Positions 16,412 to 24,512 of a stretch of DNA of 41,891 nucleotides are shown here, piece by piece. Origin of the DNA: an uncultured Caulobacteraceae bacterium (GTDB taxonomy: Bacteria; Pseudomonadota; Alphaproteobacteria; Caulobacterales; Caulobacteraceae); the NCBI GenBank assembly GCA_903929535.1, contig CAIYVC010000068.1, positions 1 through 41,891 on the forward strand, given 5' to 3'. The first letter of the stretch is position 1. Every line of letters begins with the position of its first letter. The translations under genes were made by a program, and so were the position numbers. Under the pieces are notes generated by a model. It made no database searches. It saw only the letters and a program-made list of their open reading frames with translations, and had not been told where the DNA came from.

Positions 16412-17106
16412 AGATGTCCAAAATCCTCCGTAAAGAGCATCTGCTGCTGGCGTTGGTCCTGCTGGCGCCGACCGTCGGCCGGGCAGCCTCCCTGAACGCC
16501 GCGGCCTGGGCGGCCTTGCCTGATCTGAAGGGGCAATGGGTGATCGTGCCCAAGGCCCAGCCCCTGCCGTCCTACAACAGCGAATGGGTGAAAAAGCGGC
16601 TTCAGGTGGCGGACGACATCAAGGCCGGGAAGATATCCGAGCCGGTCTCGGTGTGCGGCCTGCCTGTGGGCAATCCGTGGATGCTGAGCATGTCGGACAT
16701 CCACGAATGGATCGTGCGGCCCGACGGCGTCTGGCACAATATCGAGAATACCGGGATCACCAGCCGGATCTACACGGATGGCCGCCCGCACAGCGATGCC
16801 GACACCATCTTCGATACCTACACCGGCGACTCCATCGGTCATTGGGTCGGCAAGACCCTCGTTTCGGACACGATCGCCTTGCGGGACGACACTTGGCTTG
16901 GTCCGGGAGCCCTGATCCACAGCGACAAGCTGCATCTGACGCAGCGGCTCAGGAAAACCGCCCCCAACAGGCTCGAAGTCAGCCTCACGGCCAGCGATCC
17001 GGAGGCTTTCACCCGGCCGTGGAAGGTGACCTACACCTACCGCCGTCTGCCGCCGAACACGCGAGTGAACGAATATGCGTGCAAAATCCTCAGGCCCAAC
17101 GGCTAG
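16408..17106 (+). CDS. Exported paralogue with YTDGRPH and GDSIGHW motifs
   Basis: A 232-aa protein with a Sec signal (MKMSKILRKEHLLLALVLLA, cut near GRA/AS). It shares with its upstream neighbour the pair IYTDGRPH and YTGDSIGHW, then LHLTQRLRKTAPNRLEV and a TRPWKVTYTY end. It lacks the acidic EGDTLVVE run of its neighbour (VGKTLVSDT instead). ATG 16408 overlaps the preceding stop by 4 nt, so the two are translated together and may form a heteromer. Last gene of the catabolic region; function not known. Confidence 0.78.
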   Translation: MKMSKILRKEHLLLALVLLAPTVGRAASLNAAAWAALPDLKGQWVIVPKAQPLPSYNSEWVKKRLQVADDIKAGKISEPVSVCGLPVGNPWMLSMSDIHEWIVRPDGVWHNIENTGITSRIYTDGRPHSDADTIFDTYTGDSIGHWVGKTLVSDTIALRDDTWLGPGALIHSDKLHLTQRLRKTAPNRLEVSLTASDPEAFTRPWKVTYTYRRLPPNTRVNEYACKILRPNG

Positions 17107-17416
17107 GGCGCCGTCGGTTTAGTAGTCGCTGGTGTCTCCTCAGGCGCGCATCGTCCGCCCTGAGGAGCACACGGCGCCGGCCATCGCCTGACGGCCCGGA
17201 CAGCCAGCTGGAGGCGGTGCAGAAGGGGCAGGTCTATCACCTCAGCCGCCTGCTGACCCATGGCTGTTCCAAGCTGCAGGGATCGATCCAGCTGGCCAAA
17301 TGGCTCTACCCGGAACGCGTCCTGGCTGGCCTATTCTGGCCTGCCGTCGTTGGGCGGCTATTGGGTTTCCTTGGCGCAGGTGCGCTAGTATCGGCCGAAC
17401 ACGCGCCCGAAAGCAG
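17107..17416. other. Border between catabolic region and dmeF
   Basis: No intact gene is seen in these 310 nt. An apparent relic of a periplasmic binding protein lies at 17181-17330. A possible promoter for dmeF could not be defined. Confidence 0.45.
17181..17330 (+). pseudogene. Relic: C-terminal end of a periplasmic binding protein
   Basis: In one frame the DNA reads LEAVQKGQVYHLSRLL, then KLQGSIQLAKWLYPER. This resembles the C-terminal lobe of ABC-transporter substrate-binding proteins of the iron-chelate/cobalamin type, in which 'AVxxGxVYxx' is followed by 'LAxxLYPE'. There is no start codon with a ribosome site, and the reading frame runs on into unrelated residues. It is probably what is left of a gene lost when the neighbouring DNA was gained or rearranged. 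Recognition rests on about 45 residues. Confidence 0.42.
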
Positions 17417-18499
17417 ATGGCGGCCATGAACGACGACCACGGCAAGCACGACCACGACGACCATGATCATCACGATCATGATCATCACAACGATCACGAT
17501 CATGACCACGGCCATGCGCCCGGACCGGACGCCGGCTCAGAGGCGCTGATCGAATTCCATCGGCACGAGCACGCCTTCCTCGGCCAGAATCATGACCGCA
17601 ACGCCCGCAAGACCTGGTGGGTCGTGGGCCTCTGCACCGTGATGATGGTCGTCGAGATCGGCGGCGGCCTGATGTTCCGTTCGATGGCCCTGACCGCCGA
17701 CGGGGTGCACATGGCCACCCATGCCGGTGCCATGATCATTGCCGCAGGCGCCTACATGATGGCCCGCCGCCGCCAGAGCGACCCGCGGTTCAGCTTCGGA
17801 ACCGGCAAGTTCGGCGACCTGTCGGCCTTCACCAGCGCCATCATCCTGCTGGCGACCGCCGTGGGCGTGGCCATCGAGAGCGCCAGCCGCCTGTTCAAGC
17901 CCGAAGCCATCGCTTTCGATCAGGCGATCCCCATCGCCGTCGTGGGCCTGCTGGTGAACATCGCCAGCGCATGGCTGCTGGCCGACGATCACGATCATCA
18001 CCACGGGCATGACCACGGGCATCACCATGCCGACCATGGCCATGAGCACGACGATCACGACCATCATGATCACAAGCACCACGACCTGAACCTGCGCGCC
18101 GCCTATGTGCACGTCGCCGCCGACGCCGCGGTGTCGGTGTTGGCGATCATCGGCCTGGTGGCGGGCCGTCAGTTCGGCTGGCTATGGCTCGATCCGGTGA
18201 TGGGTCTGGTCGGCGCCTTCGTGATCGGAAAGTGGGCGTTGGGCCTGATCCGCGCGGCGGGGGCCATCCTGCTGGACATGAACCCCGACCCGAGCCTCGG
18301 CGACCGGATCGTTAAGCGGCTGGGCCTGGAAGGCGATGTCGTCTGCGACTTCCATCTGTGGCGCGTCGGTCCCGGCCACAACGCCGCCATCGCCAAGATC
18401 GTCACCAAGCGCGACGCCGGTCCGGCGGAGTTCAAGCGCAGGCTGGCTGGCCTACCGACGCTGAGCCACATCACTATCGAGGTCGAGCGGGTCAGCTGA
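17417..18499 (+). CDS. dmeF: Cation diffusion facilitator, Co/Ni efflux (DmeF type)
   Basis: A protein of about 360 aa of the cation diffusion facilitator family. It resembles DmeF, which exports Co2+ and Ni2+ from the cytoplasm in exchange for protons: HDRNARKTWWVVGLCTVMMV, SMALTADGVHMATHAGAM (the HxxxD-type metal site in TM2), FGTGKFGDL and, in TM5, HVAADAAVSV. Two His/Asp-rich stretches are present, one at the N-terminus (about residues 6-35) and one between TM4 and TM5 (about residues 190-223). ATG 17417 or 17426 fits the His-rich start; frame-open DNA extends further upstream but does not look coded. No DmeR-type repressor gene is adjacent. Confidence 0.87.
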   Translation: MAAMNDDHGKHDHDDHDHHDHDHHNDHDHDHGHAPGPDAGSEALIEFHRHEHAFLGQNHDRNARKTWWVVGLCTVMMVVEIGGGLMFRSMALTADGVHMATHAGAMIIAAGAYMMARRRQSDPRFSFGTGKFGDLSAFTSAIILLATAVGVAIESASRLFKPEAIAFDQAIPIAVVGLLVNIASAWLLADDHDHHHGHDHGHHHADHGHEHDDHDHHDHKHHDLNLRAAYVHVAADAAVSVLAIIGLVAGRQFGWLWLDPVMGLVGAFVIGKWALGLIRAAGAILLDMNPDPSLGDRIVKRLGLEGDVVCDFHLWRVGPGHNAAIAKIVTKRDAGPAEFKRRLAGLPTLSHITIEVERVS

Positions 18500-18594
18500 C
18501 GGGAACGGGGCGCCTCTAGGCCTCCCACTCGGTTGCTGGTCGGCAACGATCCTGCAGCCCCGGTGATGGGATTTGCGGGACACGCAGCTGCGCC

Positions 18595-19854
18595 TCAATC
18601 AATGATGCCGAGCTGCCGGGCTTCCCAGACGGCTTCCATGCGTGATTTGACGTTCAGCTTGCCGTAGGTGCGCCGCACATAGGTCAGCACCGTGTGCGGG
18701 GACACCTGCAGCAGTTTGGCGATTTCGTCGGCCGTGAAGCCCTTGGTGATCAGCACCAGCACCTCCTTCTCGCGCGCGGACAGGGCATAGACCACCTCGG
18801 CCGCGCCGGGATCGGGGCGCCTGCGCTCGGGCGCCCGTTTGATGGGCGCAGGGACCGCCTCCTCGGGTTGCGCCGTCTCCGGTTTGGTGATGCCCCGGAA
18901 ACGCTTGAGGATTTGTCGGGCGATCAGCGGGCTGATTGGGCTTCCCCCCACCGACAGACTGCGGATTTCATCCAGTATCCGCGTGGGATCGTCATCCTTG
19001 AGCAGGTAGCCGACAGCGCCCGCTTCGATGGACTGGATCACATGGCCCTCGTCGCCGAACACGGTGGTGACCACCACCTCGCAGTCGGGCCAGCGGGTCT
19101 GGGCGGCGCGGATCATGTCGATGCCCGATCCGTCCGGCAGGCCCAGGTCCACCAGCAATACGTCCACCGGCGGCTGGTCCAAATAGCCCAACGCATCGGC
19201 CAGGGTCGCGCTGATGTGGGTCAGGGTGATGTCGGTCGTGGCGGCGAGGCTGCTCGGCGGAGTGGGGGGAATGACCGCCGGTATGAACAGCTCGTTGTAG
19301 CTGGTATTCGACGAACTCCGGTTCGCTGCATCCACATAGGTCGAGCTGTTGCCAGACGCTCCCAAGGAGGTCGTCTGCGCGCCGGTCGTAAGCCGCTGTG
19401 CTCCGGTCGAAGCGTTGCTGGTCGACTGCCCTCCGGCTCCCCCCGTGGCCGACCCTCCCTTCGACGTGCTGGTCACCCCGGAAACGCCCGCGCCCGAGGT
19501 GCTGGGGCCGGTATTAGAGGCCGCCGTTACGCCGGAAACCCCGGCCCCGGAGGTGCTGGAGCCGCCGTTCGAAGTCGATGTCACGCCGGACACGCCGGCG
19601 CCGGACGTGCTGAAGCCCCCATAACCCGTCCCGGTAAGTCCGAGCGGCACTTGGCTGGGAGGAGGCATGGGCGGAGGAGGGGCCCATCCGCCTCCGCCCC
19701 CGGACCCACCGGCGTAGGCCGGCGTCATCGAAATGGCCGAGATCGCCGCCGACATCGTTAGAAGAACGTTTCGACCAAGTAAAAAGGAGCGGGGCTTAGA
19801 ATAAATATCGGGCCATCGGGTGTTTTGCCTAAAATGATCGTTCACCCAACCCAC
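18595..19854 (-). CDS. Chimera: signal peptide and Gly/Ser repeats fused to a truncated NarL-type response regulator
   Basis: A 419-aa open frame made of parts that do not normally go together. Residues 1-48 look like a signal peptide (hydrophobic LLTMSAAISAISM, cut after AYA). Residues 49-70 are Gly- and Pro-rich. Residues 79-132 are three tandem 18-residue repeats built on STSGAGVSGVTSTSN, with a worn fourth copy to 147. From about 207 it is a receiver domain with the phospho-acceptor Asp 236 (LLVDLGLPDGSG) and KDD near 286-288, then a LuxR helix-turn-helix (LSAREKEVLVLITKGFTADEIAKLL from 358). The receiver lacks its first strand and the acidic pair that bind Mg2+, about 30-40 residues. A fusion by deletion between a secreted protein gene and a regulator gene is the simplest explanation. 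Confidence 0.7.
   Translation of the reverse strand: MGWVNDHFRQNTRWPDIYSKPRSFLLGRNVLLTMSAAISAISMTPAYAGGSGGGGGWAPPPPMPPPSQVPLGLTGTGYGGFSTSGAGVSGVTSTSNGGSSTSGAGVSGVTAASNTGPSTSGAGVSGVTSTSKGGSATGGAGGQSTSNASTGAQRLTTGAQTTSLGASGNSSTYVDAANRSSSNTSYNELFIPAVIPPTPPSSLAATTDITLTHISATLADALGYLDQPPVDVLLVDLGLPDGSGIDMIRAAQTRWPDCEVVVTTVFGDEGHVIQSIEAGAVGYLLKDDDPTRILDEIRSLSVGGSPISPLIARQILKRFRGITKPETAQPEEAVPAPIKRAPERRRPDPGAAEVVYALSAREKEVLVLITKGFTADEIAKLLQVSPHTVLTYVRRTYGKLNVKSRMEAVWEARQLGIID
19414..19620 (-). repeat. 54-bp tandem repeats within the chimeric gene
   Basis: Three copies of a 54-bp unit (19459-19620) encode STSGAGVSGVTSTSN-type 18-mers; a shorter, worn fourth copy reaches 19414. Such in-frame arrays change in number by slippage or recombination. 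Confidence 0.75.
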
Positions 19855-20068
19855 TCCAACCGAACGCTAATTCAGTCGTTATCCGCTCCCAGCAACCCCA
19901 TCACCTTGACAAATGATTAGATGATGTCGGTTTATGTGATTCGATTCAGTAGTGCTATTTGATGTGGGCGGAATATCGCCGCGGATTGGCTTTATTGGAG
20001 TGTCCTTGCGCTGCGTTGAGGCGTTGGCTTCAATGGAAGTGGTGCACACCCACGCACCCCCGAAACCC

Positions 20069-20629
20069 CTAAGCCTCCAGCTCGATGTCCCAGTACAGGT
20101 AGTCGAGCCAGCTTTTGTGCAGGTGGCCTGGCGGGAAGCGGCGGCCGTTGTCCTGCAGGGCGAAGGTGGAGGGCCGCACGGGATGGCGGCGGGGGTGCAT
20201 GTGCGCCTCGCGCGGGGTGCGTCCGCCCTTGGTCAGGTTGCAGGGCGCGCAGGCGGTAACGATGTTTTCCCAGGTGGTGCGTCCGCCGCGTGAGCGGGGG
20301 ATCACATGGTCGAAGGTCAGGTCGTCGGGCGATCCGCAATACTGGCAGGTGAAGCCGTCGCGCAAAAACAGGTTGAAGCGGGTGAAGGCGGGCGGGCGCT
20401 CCTGCGGCACATAGCTCTTGAGCGCCACCACGCTGGGCAGCTGCATCTCGAAGGAGGGCGAGCGGACCACCTCGTCGTAGGTGGAGATCACGTCCACCCG
20501 GTCCAGGAACACCGCCTTGATCACCTCCTGCCAGGGCCACAGCGACAGGGGATAGTAGGACAGCGGACGGAAGTCCGCGTTCAGCACGAGGGCGGGCGCG
20601 CCCGAAGGCGGACGGCTAAGCACCTGCAT
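20069..20629 (-). CDS. HNH endonuclease family protein
   Basis: A 186-aa protein with a complete HNH fold: zinc pair C95 and C98 (CQYC), the DH pair 107-108 (TFDHVIPRSRGG), Asn 122 (TWENIV) and the second zinc pair C127 and C130 (CAPC). The N-terminal 80 residues (VLNADFRPLSYYPLSLW) are typical of a group found as a single chromosomal copy in many alphaproteobacteria. No toxin-antitoxin, restriction or phage genes stand next to it. The DNA target and role are unknown. The gene is divergent from gluQRS, with 172 nt between them. Confidence 0.88.
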   Translation of the reverse strand: MQVLSRPPSGAPALVLNADFRPLSYYPLSLWPWQEVIKAVFLDRVDVISTYDEVVRSPSFEMQLPSVVALKSYVPQERPPAFTRFNLFLRDGFTCQYCGSPDDLTFDHVIPRSRGGRTTWENIVTACAPCNLTKGGRTPREAHMHPRRHPVRPSTFALQDNGRRFPPGHLHKSWLDYLYWDIELEA

Positions 20630-20801
20630 GGCAGGCTCCCGCGCCGCAAGGCTGGATCTGGGAACAGGCTACACGACTGAAGACAGGTCTCCTTCCGCGA
20701 TGCTTCGAGGATCAGAATCAGCGACCCCCTCTAGACGTTCGATCTATATGGGAAATTCCGCAACACCTGCATGACGGCGCCGCTAACGGTATGTTGGGCT
20801 G

Positions 20802-21659
20802 ATGACTTTCACGACACGGTTCGCGCCGTCCCCGACCGGCTATCTGCACAAGGGCCACGCCTTCTCCGCCCTCATGGCGTACGAGGCGGCGCGGGCCGTG
20901 GACGGACGCTTCATCCTGCGCATCGAGGATATCGACACGACGCGGGTGAGGCCCGAGTTCGACGCCGCCATCCTGGAAGACCTGGCTTGGCTGGGGCTGC
21001 GATGGGAGGAGCCGGTCCGGCGCCAGTCGCAGCACATGTCCGACTACCAGGCGGCGCTGGATGAGTTGCGCGAGGCGGGGCTGCTCTACCGCTGCTTCCG
21101 CACGCGCCGCGAGGTGCTGGACGAGATCGGCCGCGCGCCGCATGGGCCAGGGGAGGGGCCGCAGGGGCAGGTATTCCGCGGCGCACCCCTGCCGGCTGAC
21201 GAGGAAGAGCGGCGTCTTGAGGCCGGCGAGGCCTTTGCCTGGCGGCTGTCCCTGGACGCGGCTGCGCGATGGCTCGGGGAGGGTGGCTGGACGGGACTCG
21301 TGTTTCAGGAAGAGGGGCGCGGGCCCATCCAGGCCCGGCCGGAGCGGCTCGGGGACGTGGTGCTGGCGCGCAAGGATGTCGGGGTCGCCTATCATCTGGC
21401 GGTGGTGGTGGATGACGCTCTGCAGGGCGTGGACCATGTGATCCGGGGCGAGGACCTGCTGGAGGCCGCCCATATTCAGCGGCTGCTGCAGGCGCTGCTG
21501 GGCCTGCCGAGCCCCGCCTACCGCCACCATCGTCTGCTGACGGCGGCGGACGGCCAGCGCCTGGCCAAGCGCGACAAGGCTGAAACTCTGCGCGACCTGC
21601 GGGCCAGGGGCGTTACCGCCGATCAGCTGCGCGCCGAGCTCGGCTTCCCCCGCGCATGA
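20802..21659 (+). CDS. gluQ: Glutamyl-Q tRNA(Asp) synthetase
   Basis: A 285-aa shortened glutamyl-tRNA synthetase without the anticodon-binding domain. It attaches glutamate to queuosine at position 34 of tRNA-Asp. Class I signatures are present: RFAPSPTGYLHKGHAF (6-21) with the HIGH-like motif and KRDK at 256-259 as the KMSKS equivalent. RIEDIDTTR marks the glutamate-binding site. The E. coli zinc-binding Cys cluster is reduced to a single Cys in YRCF, as is common in alphaproteobacteria. It converges with the cold-shock gene; the ribosome site is weak. Confidence 0.92.
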   Translation: MTFTTRFAPSPTGYLHKGHAFSALMAYEAARAVDGRFILRIEDIDTTRVRPEFDAAILEDLAWLGLRWEEPVRRQSQHMSDYQAALDELREAGLLYRCFRTRREVLDEIGRAPHGPGEGPQGQVFRGAPLPADEEERRLEAGEAFAWRLSLDAAARWLGEGGWTGLVFQEEGRGPIQARPERLGDVVLARKDVGVAYHLAVVVDDALQGVDHVIRGEDLLEAAHIQRLLQALLGLPSPAYRHHRLLTAADGQRLAKRDKAETLRDLRARGVTADQLRAELGFPRA

Positions 21660-21663
21660 AAAC

Positions 21664-21691
21664 GGGCGCCGGTCCATTCGAACCAGCGCCC
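21664..21691 (-). terminator. Rho-independent terminator of the cold-shock gene
   Basis: Read on the minus strand, GGGCGC and GCGCCC arms with inner GGT/ACC pairing enclose a short loop and are followed by GTTTTC. It lies about 35 nt after the csp stop and 4 nt after the convergent gluQ stop. Confidence 0.6.
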
Positions 21692-21694
21692 GCC

Positions 21695-21714
21695 AAAATC
21701 TTTCGCCAGATTTT
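21695..21714. terminator. AT-rich perfect hairpin after the cold-shock gene
   Basis: AAAATCT (21695-21701) and AGATTTT (21708-21714) form a perfect 7-bp stem with a 6-nt loop. It is the middle one of three stem-loops at the 3' end of the csp transcript and, with its T-rich flank, could work in both directions. Confidence 0.45.
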
Positions 21715-21719
21715 CGTAG

Positions 21720-21737
21720 AGGCTCTTTAGAGAGCCT
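21720..21737. promoter_or_regulatory. Hairpin across the csp stop codon
   Basis: AGGCTCT (21720-21726) and AGAGCCT (21731-21737) pair perfectly around a 4-nt loop. On the csp mRNA the stop codon TAA lies in and beside the loop. It may protect the 3' end of the message. Confidence 0.45.
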
Positions 21738-21930
21738 GCAGGTTCACAGCAGCGGTCTTGCCGCGTTCGTTTTGCAGTTCGAAGCTTACCCGTTGGCCTT
21801 CGTTCAGGCCGCGCAGGCCGGCCTTTTCGACCGCGCTGACATGGACGAAAACGTCCGCGCCGCCGTCTTCAGGCTGGATGAAGCCGTAACCCTTGGTGGA
21901 ATTGAACCACTTCACGGTTCCAGTGGACAT
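21727..21930 (-). CDS. Cold-shock protein, CspA family
   Basis: A 67-aa single-domain RNA chaperone. It has both RNA-binding motifs of the cold-shock fold: KGYGFI (13-18) and VFVHVS (27-32), after [15 protein letters not shown] 21930 is chosen because the CSP domain begins at once and GAGGAG lies 8 nt upstream; the frame is open for 23 more codons that do not resemble the family. The 200 nt upstream are free of genes and could hold a long structured leader. Three successive hairpins follow the coding end. Confidence 0.93.
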   Translation of the reverse strand: MSTGTVKWFNSTKGYGFIQPEDGGADVFVHVSAVEKAGLRGLNEGQRVSFELQNERGKTAAVNLQAL

Positions 21931-22131
21931 GTCGCAGTCTCCTCGGACTAGCCGTACCAGTTTTTGTTCAGGCGCCGCCGGATGCGGACCCTTGGACAAT
22001 CAGAATCTGGGGTAGCGGCTCGTCATCAGAGGGGTGTGGAAGCCCTCCGTAGGAAGATAGCGAAGCCAAGAACTCGGATTGCTCTCGAAGAGAAACCCAA
22101 GGCGCGGGATTTGGTCAACCGGAAATACCGA

Positions 22132-22749
22132 TCAACCCTTTTCCGCCAACACCACATCGATCACCTTTTTGGCCTGTTCGGTCGACCAATCAGCCCCTCC
22201 GGACAGCCGCGCGCGCTCGCGTCCCTGCTTGTCGTAGATGACCGTGGTGGGGATGCCGTCGGCCCGGGGATTGAGGGCGAAGGGCAGGGCGAACTTGGCG
22301 TCGTTGTAGAATCCGAGACCGCCGTGGCTCTTCAGAAAGGCCTGGGCGGCGGCGCCTTCCTCGGGCCGGTCGACGCTGATCGGCACCACCTTGAACGGCT
22401 TGTCGGCATAGTCCTTCTGCAGCTTGGCCAGGCTCGGCATCTCCTCCTTGCAGGGCCCGCACCAGGTCGCCCAGAAGTTGACCACGATCACCTGACCCTT
22501 CAGGTCGGCCAGATGCATTTCCTTGCCGTCCGGACCGGTGAAGGGGGCGTCCGGCTCCGGAGCGGGGGCGGCCGGCGCCACCACCAGCTTGGCCATCGGC
22601 CCGGTCGCCAGGCTTTTCAAATCTGCGGGTTTGGAACAGCCGGAGAGCATGGCGTATAGAACCGCCGCGAGGCTGAGCGTGGCCGGAGCAATCCACGCCG
22701 GGCGCGCTTTTGCTTGTTCTTTTACCGGCTCTGCTGGACTGATCTTCAT
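22132..22749 (-). CDS. TlpA/ResA-like thioredoxin-fold lipoprotein
   Basis: A 205-aa periplasmic thiol:disulfide protein. The N-terminus has a hydrophobic segment with a lipobox LSGC (35-38). The thioredoxin-like domain contains [18 protein letters not shown] with the redox pair C97 and C100, followed by PISVDRP and the cis-Pro region GIPTTVIYD. Such proteins keep cytochrome c or other exported thiols reduced. ATG 22749 is adjacent to the argH ATG on the other strand (CATATG), so no DNA separates the two starts. GGAGG lies 13 nt upstream, rather far. Confidence 0.88.
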   Translation of the reverse strand: MKISPAEPVKEQAKARPAWIAPATLSLAAVLYAMLSGCSKPADLKSLATGPMAKLVVAPAAPAPEPDAPFTGPDGKEMHLADLKGQVIVVNFWATWCGPCKEEMPSLAKLQKDYADKPFKVVPISVDRPEEGAAAQAFLKSHGGLGFYNDAKFALPFALNPRADGIPTTVIYDKQGRERARLSGGADWSTEQAKKVIDVVLAEKG

Positions 22750-24159
22750 ATGACCGACGACGCCTCCAAAAACCCAACTGACGGCCAGACCATGTGGGGC
22801 GGCCGTTTCACCGCCAAACCGGCCGAGCTGATGCAGGCGATCAACGTCTCCATCGGCTTCGATCGCCGCTTGGCTCCCCAAGATCTGGCTGGATCACGGG
22901 CGCATTGCGCGATGTTGACCAAGGCGGGCGTCATTTCAAGCGAAGACGGCGCCAAGATCCTGGCCGGGCTCGATCTCATCGAGCAGGAGATGGCCAGCGG
23001 CGCCTTCCCCTTCCGTGACGAATACGAAGACATCCACATGAATGTGGAAGCGCGGCTGAAGGAGCTGATCGGCGAACCCGCCGGCCGGTTGCACACCGCC
23101 CGCTCGCGCAACGACCAGGTGGCGGTCGACTTCCGGCTGTGGGTCCGCGAGGCCTGCGACCGGTCCGCTGCCCAGCTGCAGCAGCTGCAGCTGGCCTTGC
23201 TGGCCAAGGCTGAGGCTCATGCCGACACCCTGATGCCGGGCTTCACCCATCTGCAGCCCGCCCAGCCGGTGACCTTCGGCCACCATCTGATGGCCTATGT
23301 CGAGATGTTCGGCCGCGACGCCTCGCGCTTCGCCGACGCGCGGGCGCGGATGAACGAGAGCCCGCTTGGCGCCGCCGCCCTGGCCGGCTCCCCCTTCCCG
23401 ATCGACCGTCACATGACCGCCGAGGCGCTCGGCTTCGACCGACCCACCGCCAATTCGTTGGACAGCGTATCGGCCCGCGACTTCGCGCTGGAGGCCCTGG
23501 CGGCGGCGTCCATCTGCGCCACCCACCTGTCCCGTATCGCCGAAGAGATCGTGATCTGGGTCACGCCCCAGTTCGGCTTCGTGTCGCTGACCGACGCCTT
23601 CACCACCGGCTCTTCGATCATGCCGCAGAAGCGCAACCCCGACGCAGCCGAGCTGGTGCGCGCCAAGGTCGGCCGCATCCTGGGCTCCCTGGTCAGTCTG
23701 ATGACGGTGATGAAGGGCCTGCCGCTGGCCTATTCCAAGGACATGCAGGAAGACAAGCAGCCGGTGTTCGAGGCCTTCGACAGCCTGTCCCTGGCGCTCG
23801 CCGCCATGACCGGCATGGTCGCGGACCTGGAGCCCAACAGGGCCCGGATGGCCGCCGCGGCGGGCGCCGGCTTCTCCACCGCCACGGACCTCGCCGACTG
23901 GCTGGTGCGGACGCTGAATATGCCGTTCCGCCAGGCGCACCATATAACAGGGGCCGCCGTGAAGCGGGCGGAGGTTCTGGGCGTTGATCTGCCGGGCCTG
24001 CCCCTCCACGAGCTGCAGGCGCTCGAGCCGGGGATCACAGACGACGTCTACAAGGTGCTGGCCCCCGCCGCTTCGGCCGCCAGCCGCACGAGCTACGGTG
24101 GAACCGCCCCCTCCGGTGTTCGCGCGCAAATTCAGCGTTGGAAGGACTACCTGTCATGA
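22750..24159 (+). CDS. argH: Argininosuccinate lyase
   Basis: A 469-aa enzyme of the fumarase/aspartase superfamily that splits argininosuccinate into arginine and fumarate, the last step of arginine synthesis. Conserved stretches are MWGGRF (15-20), HTARSRNDQ (115-123), THLQPAQP (166-173) and the signature [10 protein letters not shown] (287-296). ATG 22750 directly abuts the tlpA-like start on the other strand; no ribosome site is seen before it, so a leaderless message is possible, or a later start at 22792 (MWGGRF). The stop overlaps the lptM start by 4 nt. Confidence 0.95.
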   Translation: MTDDASKNPTDGQTMWGGRFTAKPAELMQAINVSIGFDRRLAPQDLAGSRAHCAMLTKAGVISSEDGAKILAGLDLIEQEMASGAFPFRDEYEDIHMNVEARLKELIGEPAGRLHTARSRNDQVAVDFRLWVREACDRSAAQLQQLQLALLAKAEAHADTLMPGFTHLQPAQPVTFGHHLMAYVEMFGRDASRFADARARMNESPLGAAALAGSPFPIDRHMTAEALGFDRPTANSLDSVSARDFALEALAAASICATHLSRIAEEIVIWVTPQFGFVSLTDAFTTGSSIMPQKRNPDAAELVRAKVGRILGSLVSLMTVMKGLPLAYSKDMQEDKQPVFEAFDSLSLALAAMTGMVADLEPNRARMAAAAGAGFSTATDLADWLVRTLNMPFRQAHHITGAAVKRAEVLGVDLPGLPLHELQALEPGITDDVYKVLAPAASAASRTSYGGTAPSGVRAQIQRWKDYLS

Positions 24160-24512
24160 CCTCCCGTTTTGTGATCCCAGCCGTCCTTCTGGCCGCCGTC
24201 ACCCTCGCCGCCTGCGGCAAGCAGGGCATGCTTGAGCGCCCCGCGCCCCTGTTCGACCGCACCGCCCGCGCCGAATATTTCCGCGCCCAGCGGGCCGCCA
24301 ACCGCGCCGCCGCCGAGAGCAACGTCAACCAGAGCGCCACCGCTCAGACCAATGGCGACTACAGCCAGCCCGCCGACGGCGGCTCCAAGGACCCGGCCCT
24401 GGCCCCGATCCGCAGCAATCCGATTCCCGGCGGCCCGCTGGATCCTTTCGGCTCGCGCCAGGTCGGCGTGTTGCCCGACCCCTACGCAGACCCCACCCGC
24501 TCTCCGCGATGA
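24156..24512 (+). CDS. lptM: Small LptM-like lipoprotein
   Basis: A 118-aa protein with a lipoprotein signal and lipobox LAAC near residue 19, followed by [13 protein letters not shown]. That fits LptM (YifL), a small lipoprotein that helps the LptDE lipopolysaccharide pore to mature. The rest is a low-complexity tail rich in Ala, Asn, Gln and Pro. It overlaps argH by 4 nt at its start and lysA by 4 nt at its end, so the three genes form a tight operon. The argH-lptM-lysA order is typical of alphaproteobacteria. Confidence 0.83.
   Translation: MTSRFVIPAVLLAAVTLAACGKQGMLERPAPLFDRTARAEYFRAQRAANRAAAESNVNQSATAQTNGDYSQPADGGSKDPALAPIRSNPIPGGPLDPFGSRQVGVLPDPYADPTRSPR

Noticed and set aside
17430-18085. 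CAT/GAC-rich stretches that look like short tandem repeats
   Set aside because: They encode the His/Asp-rich metal-binding regions of DmeF and are explained by amino-acid use.
19349-19624. A Pro/Val-rich repeat frame opposite the chimeric gene
   Set aside because: It is the antisense image of the 54-bp repeats and has no ribosome site.
19906-19935. TTGACA with GTTTAT 18 nt later, a possible forward promoter
   Set aside because: No forward gene follows it; the next forward open frame is a shadow of the HNH gene.
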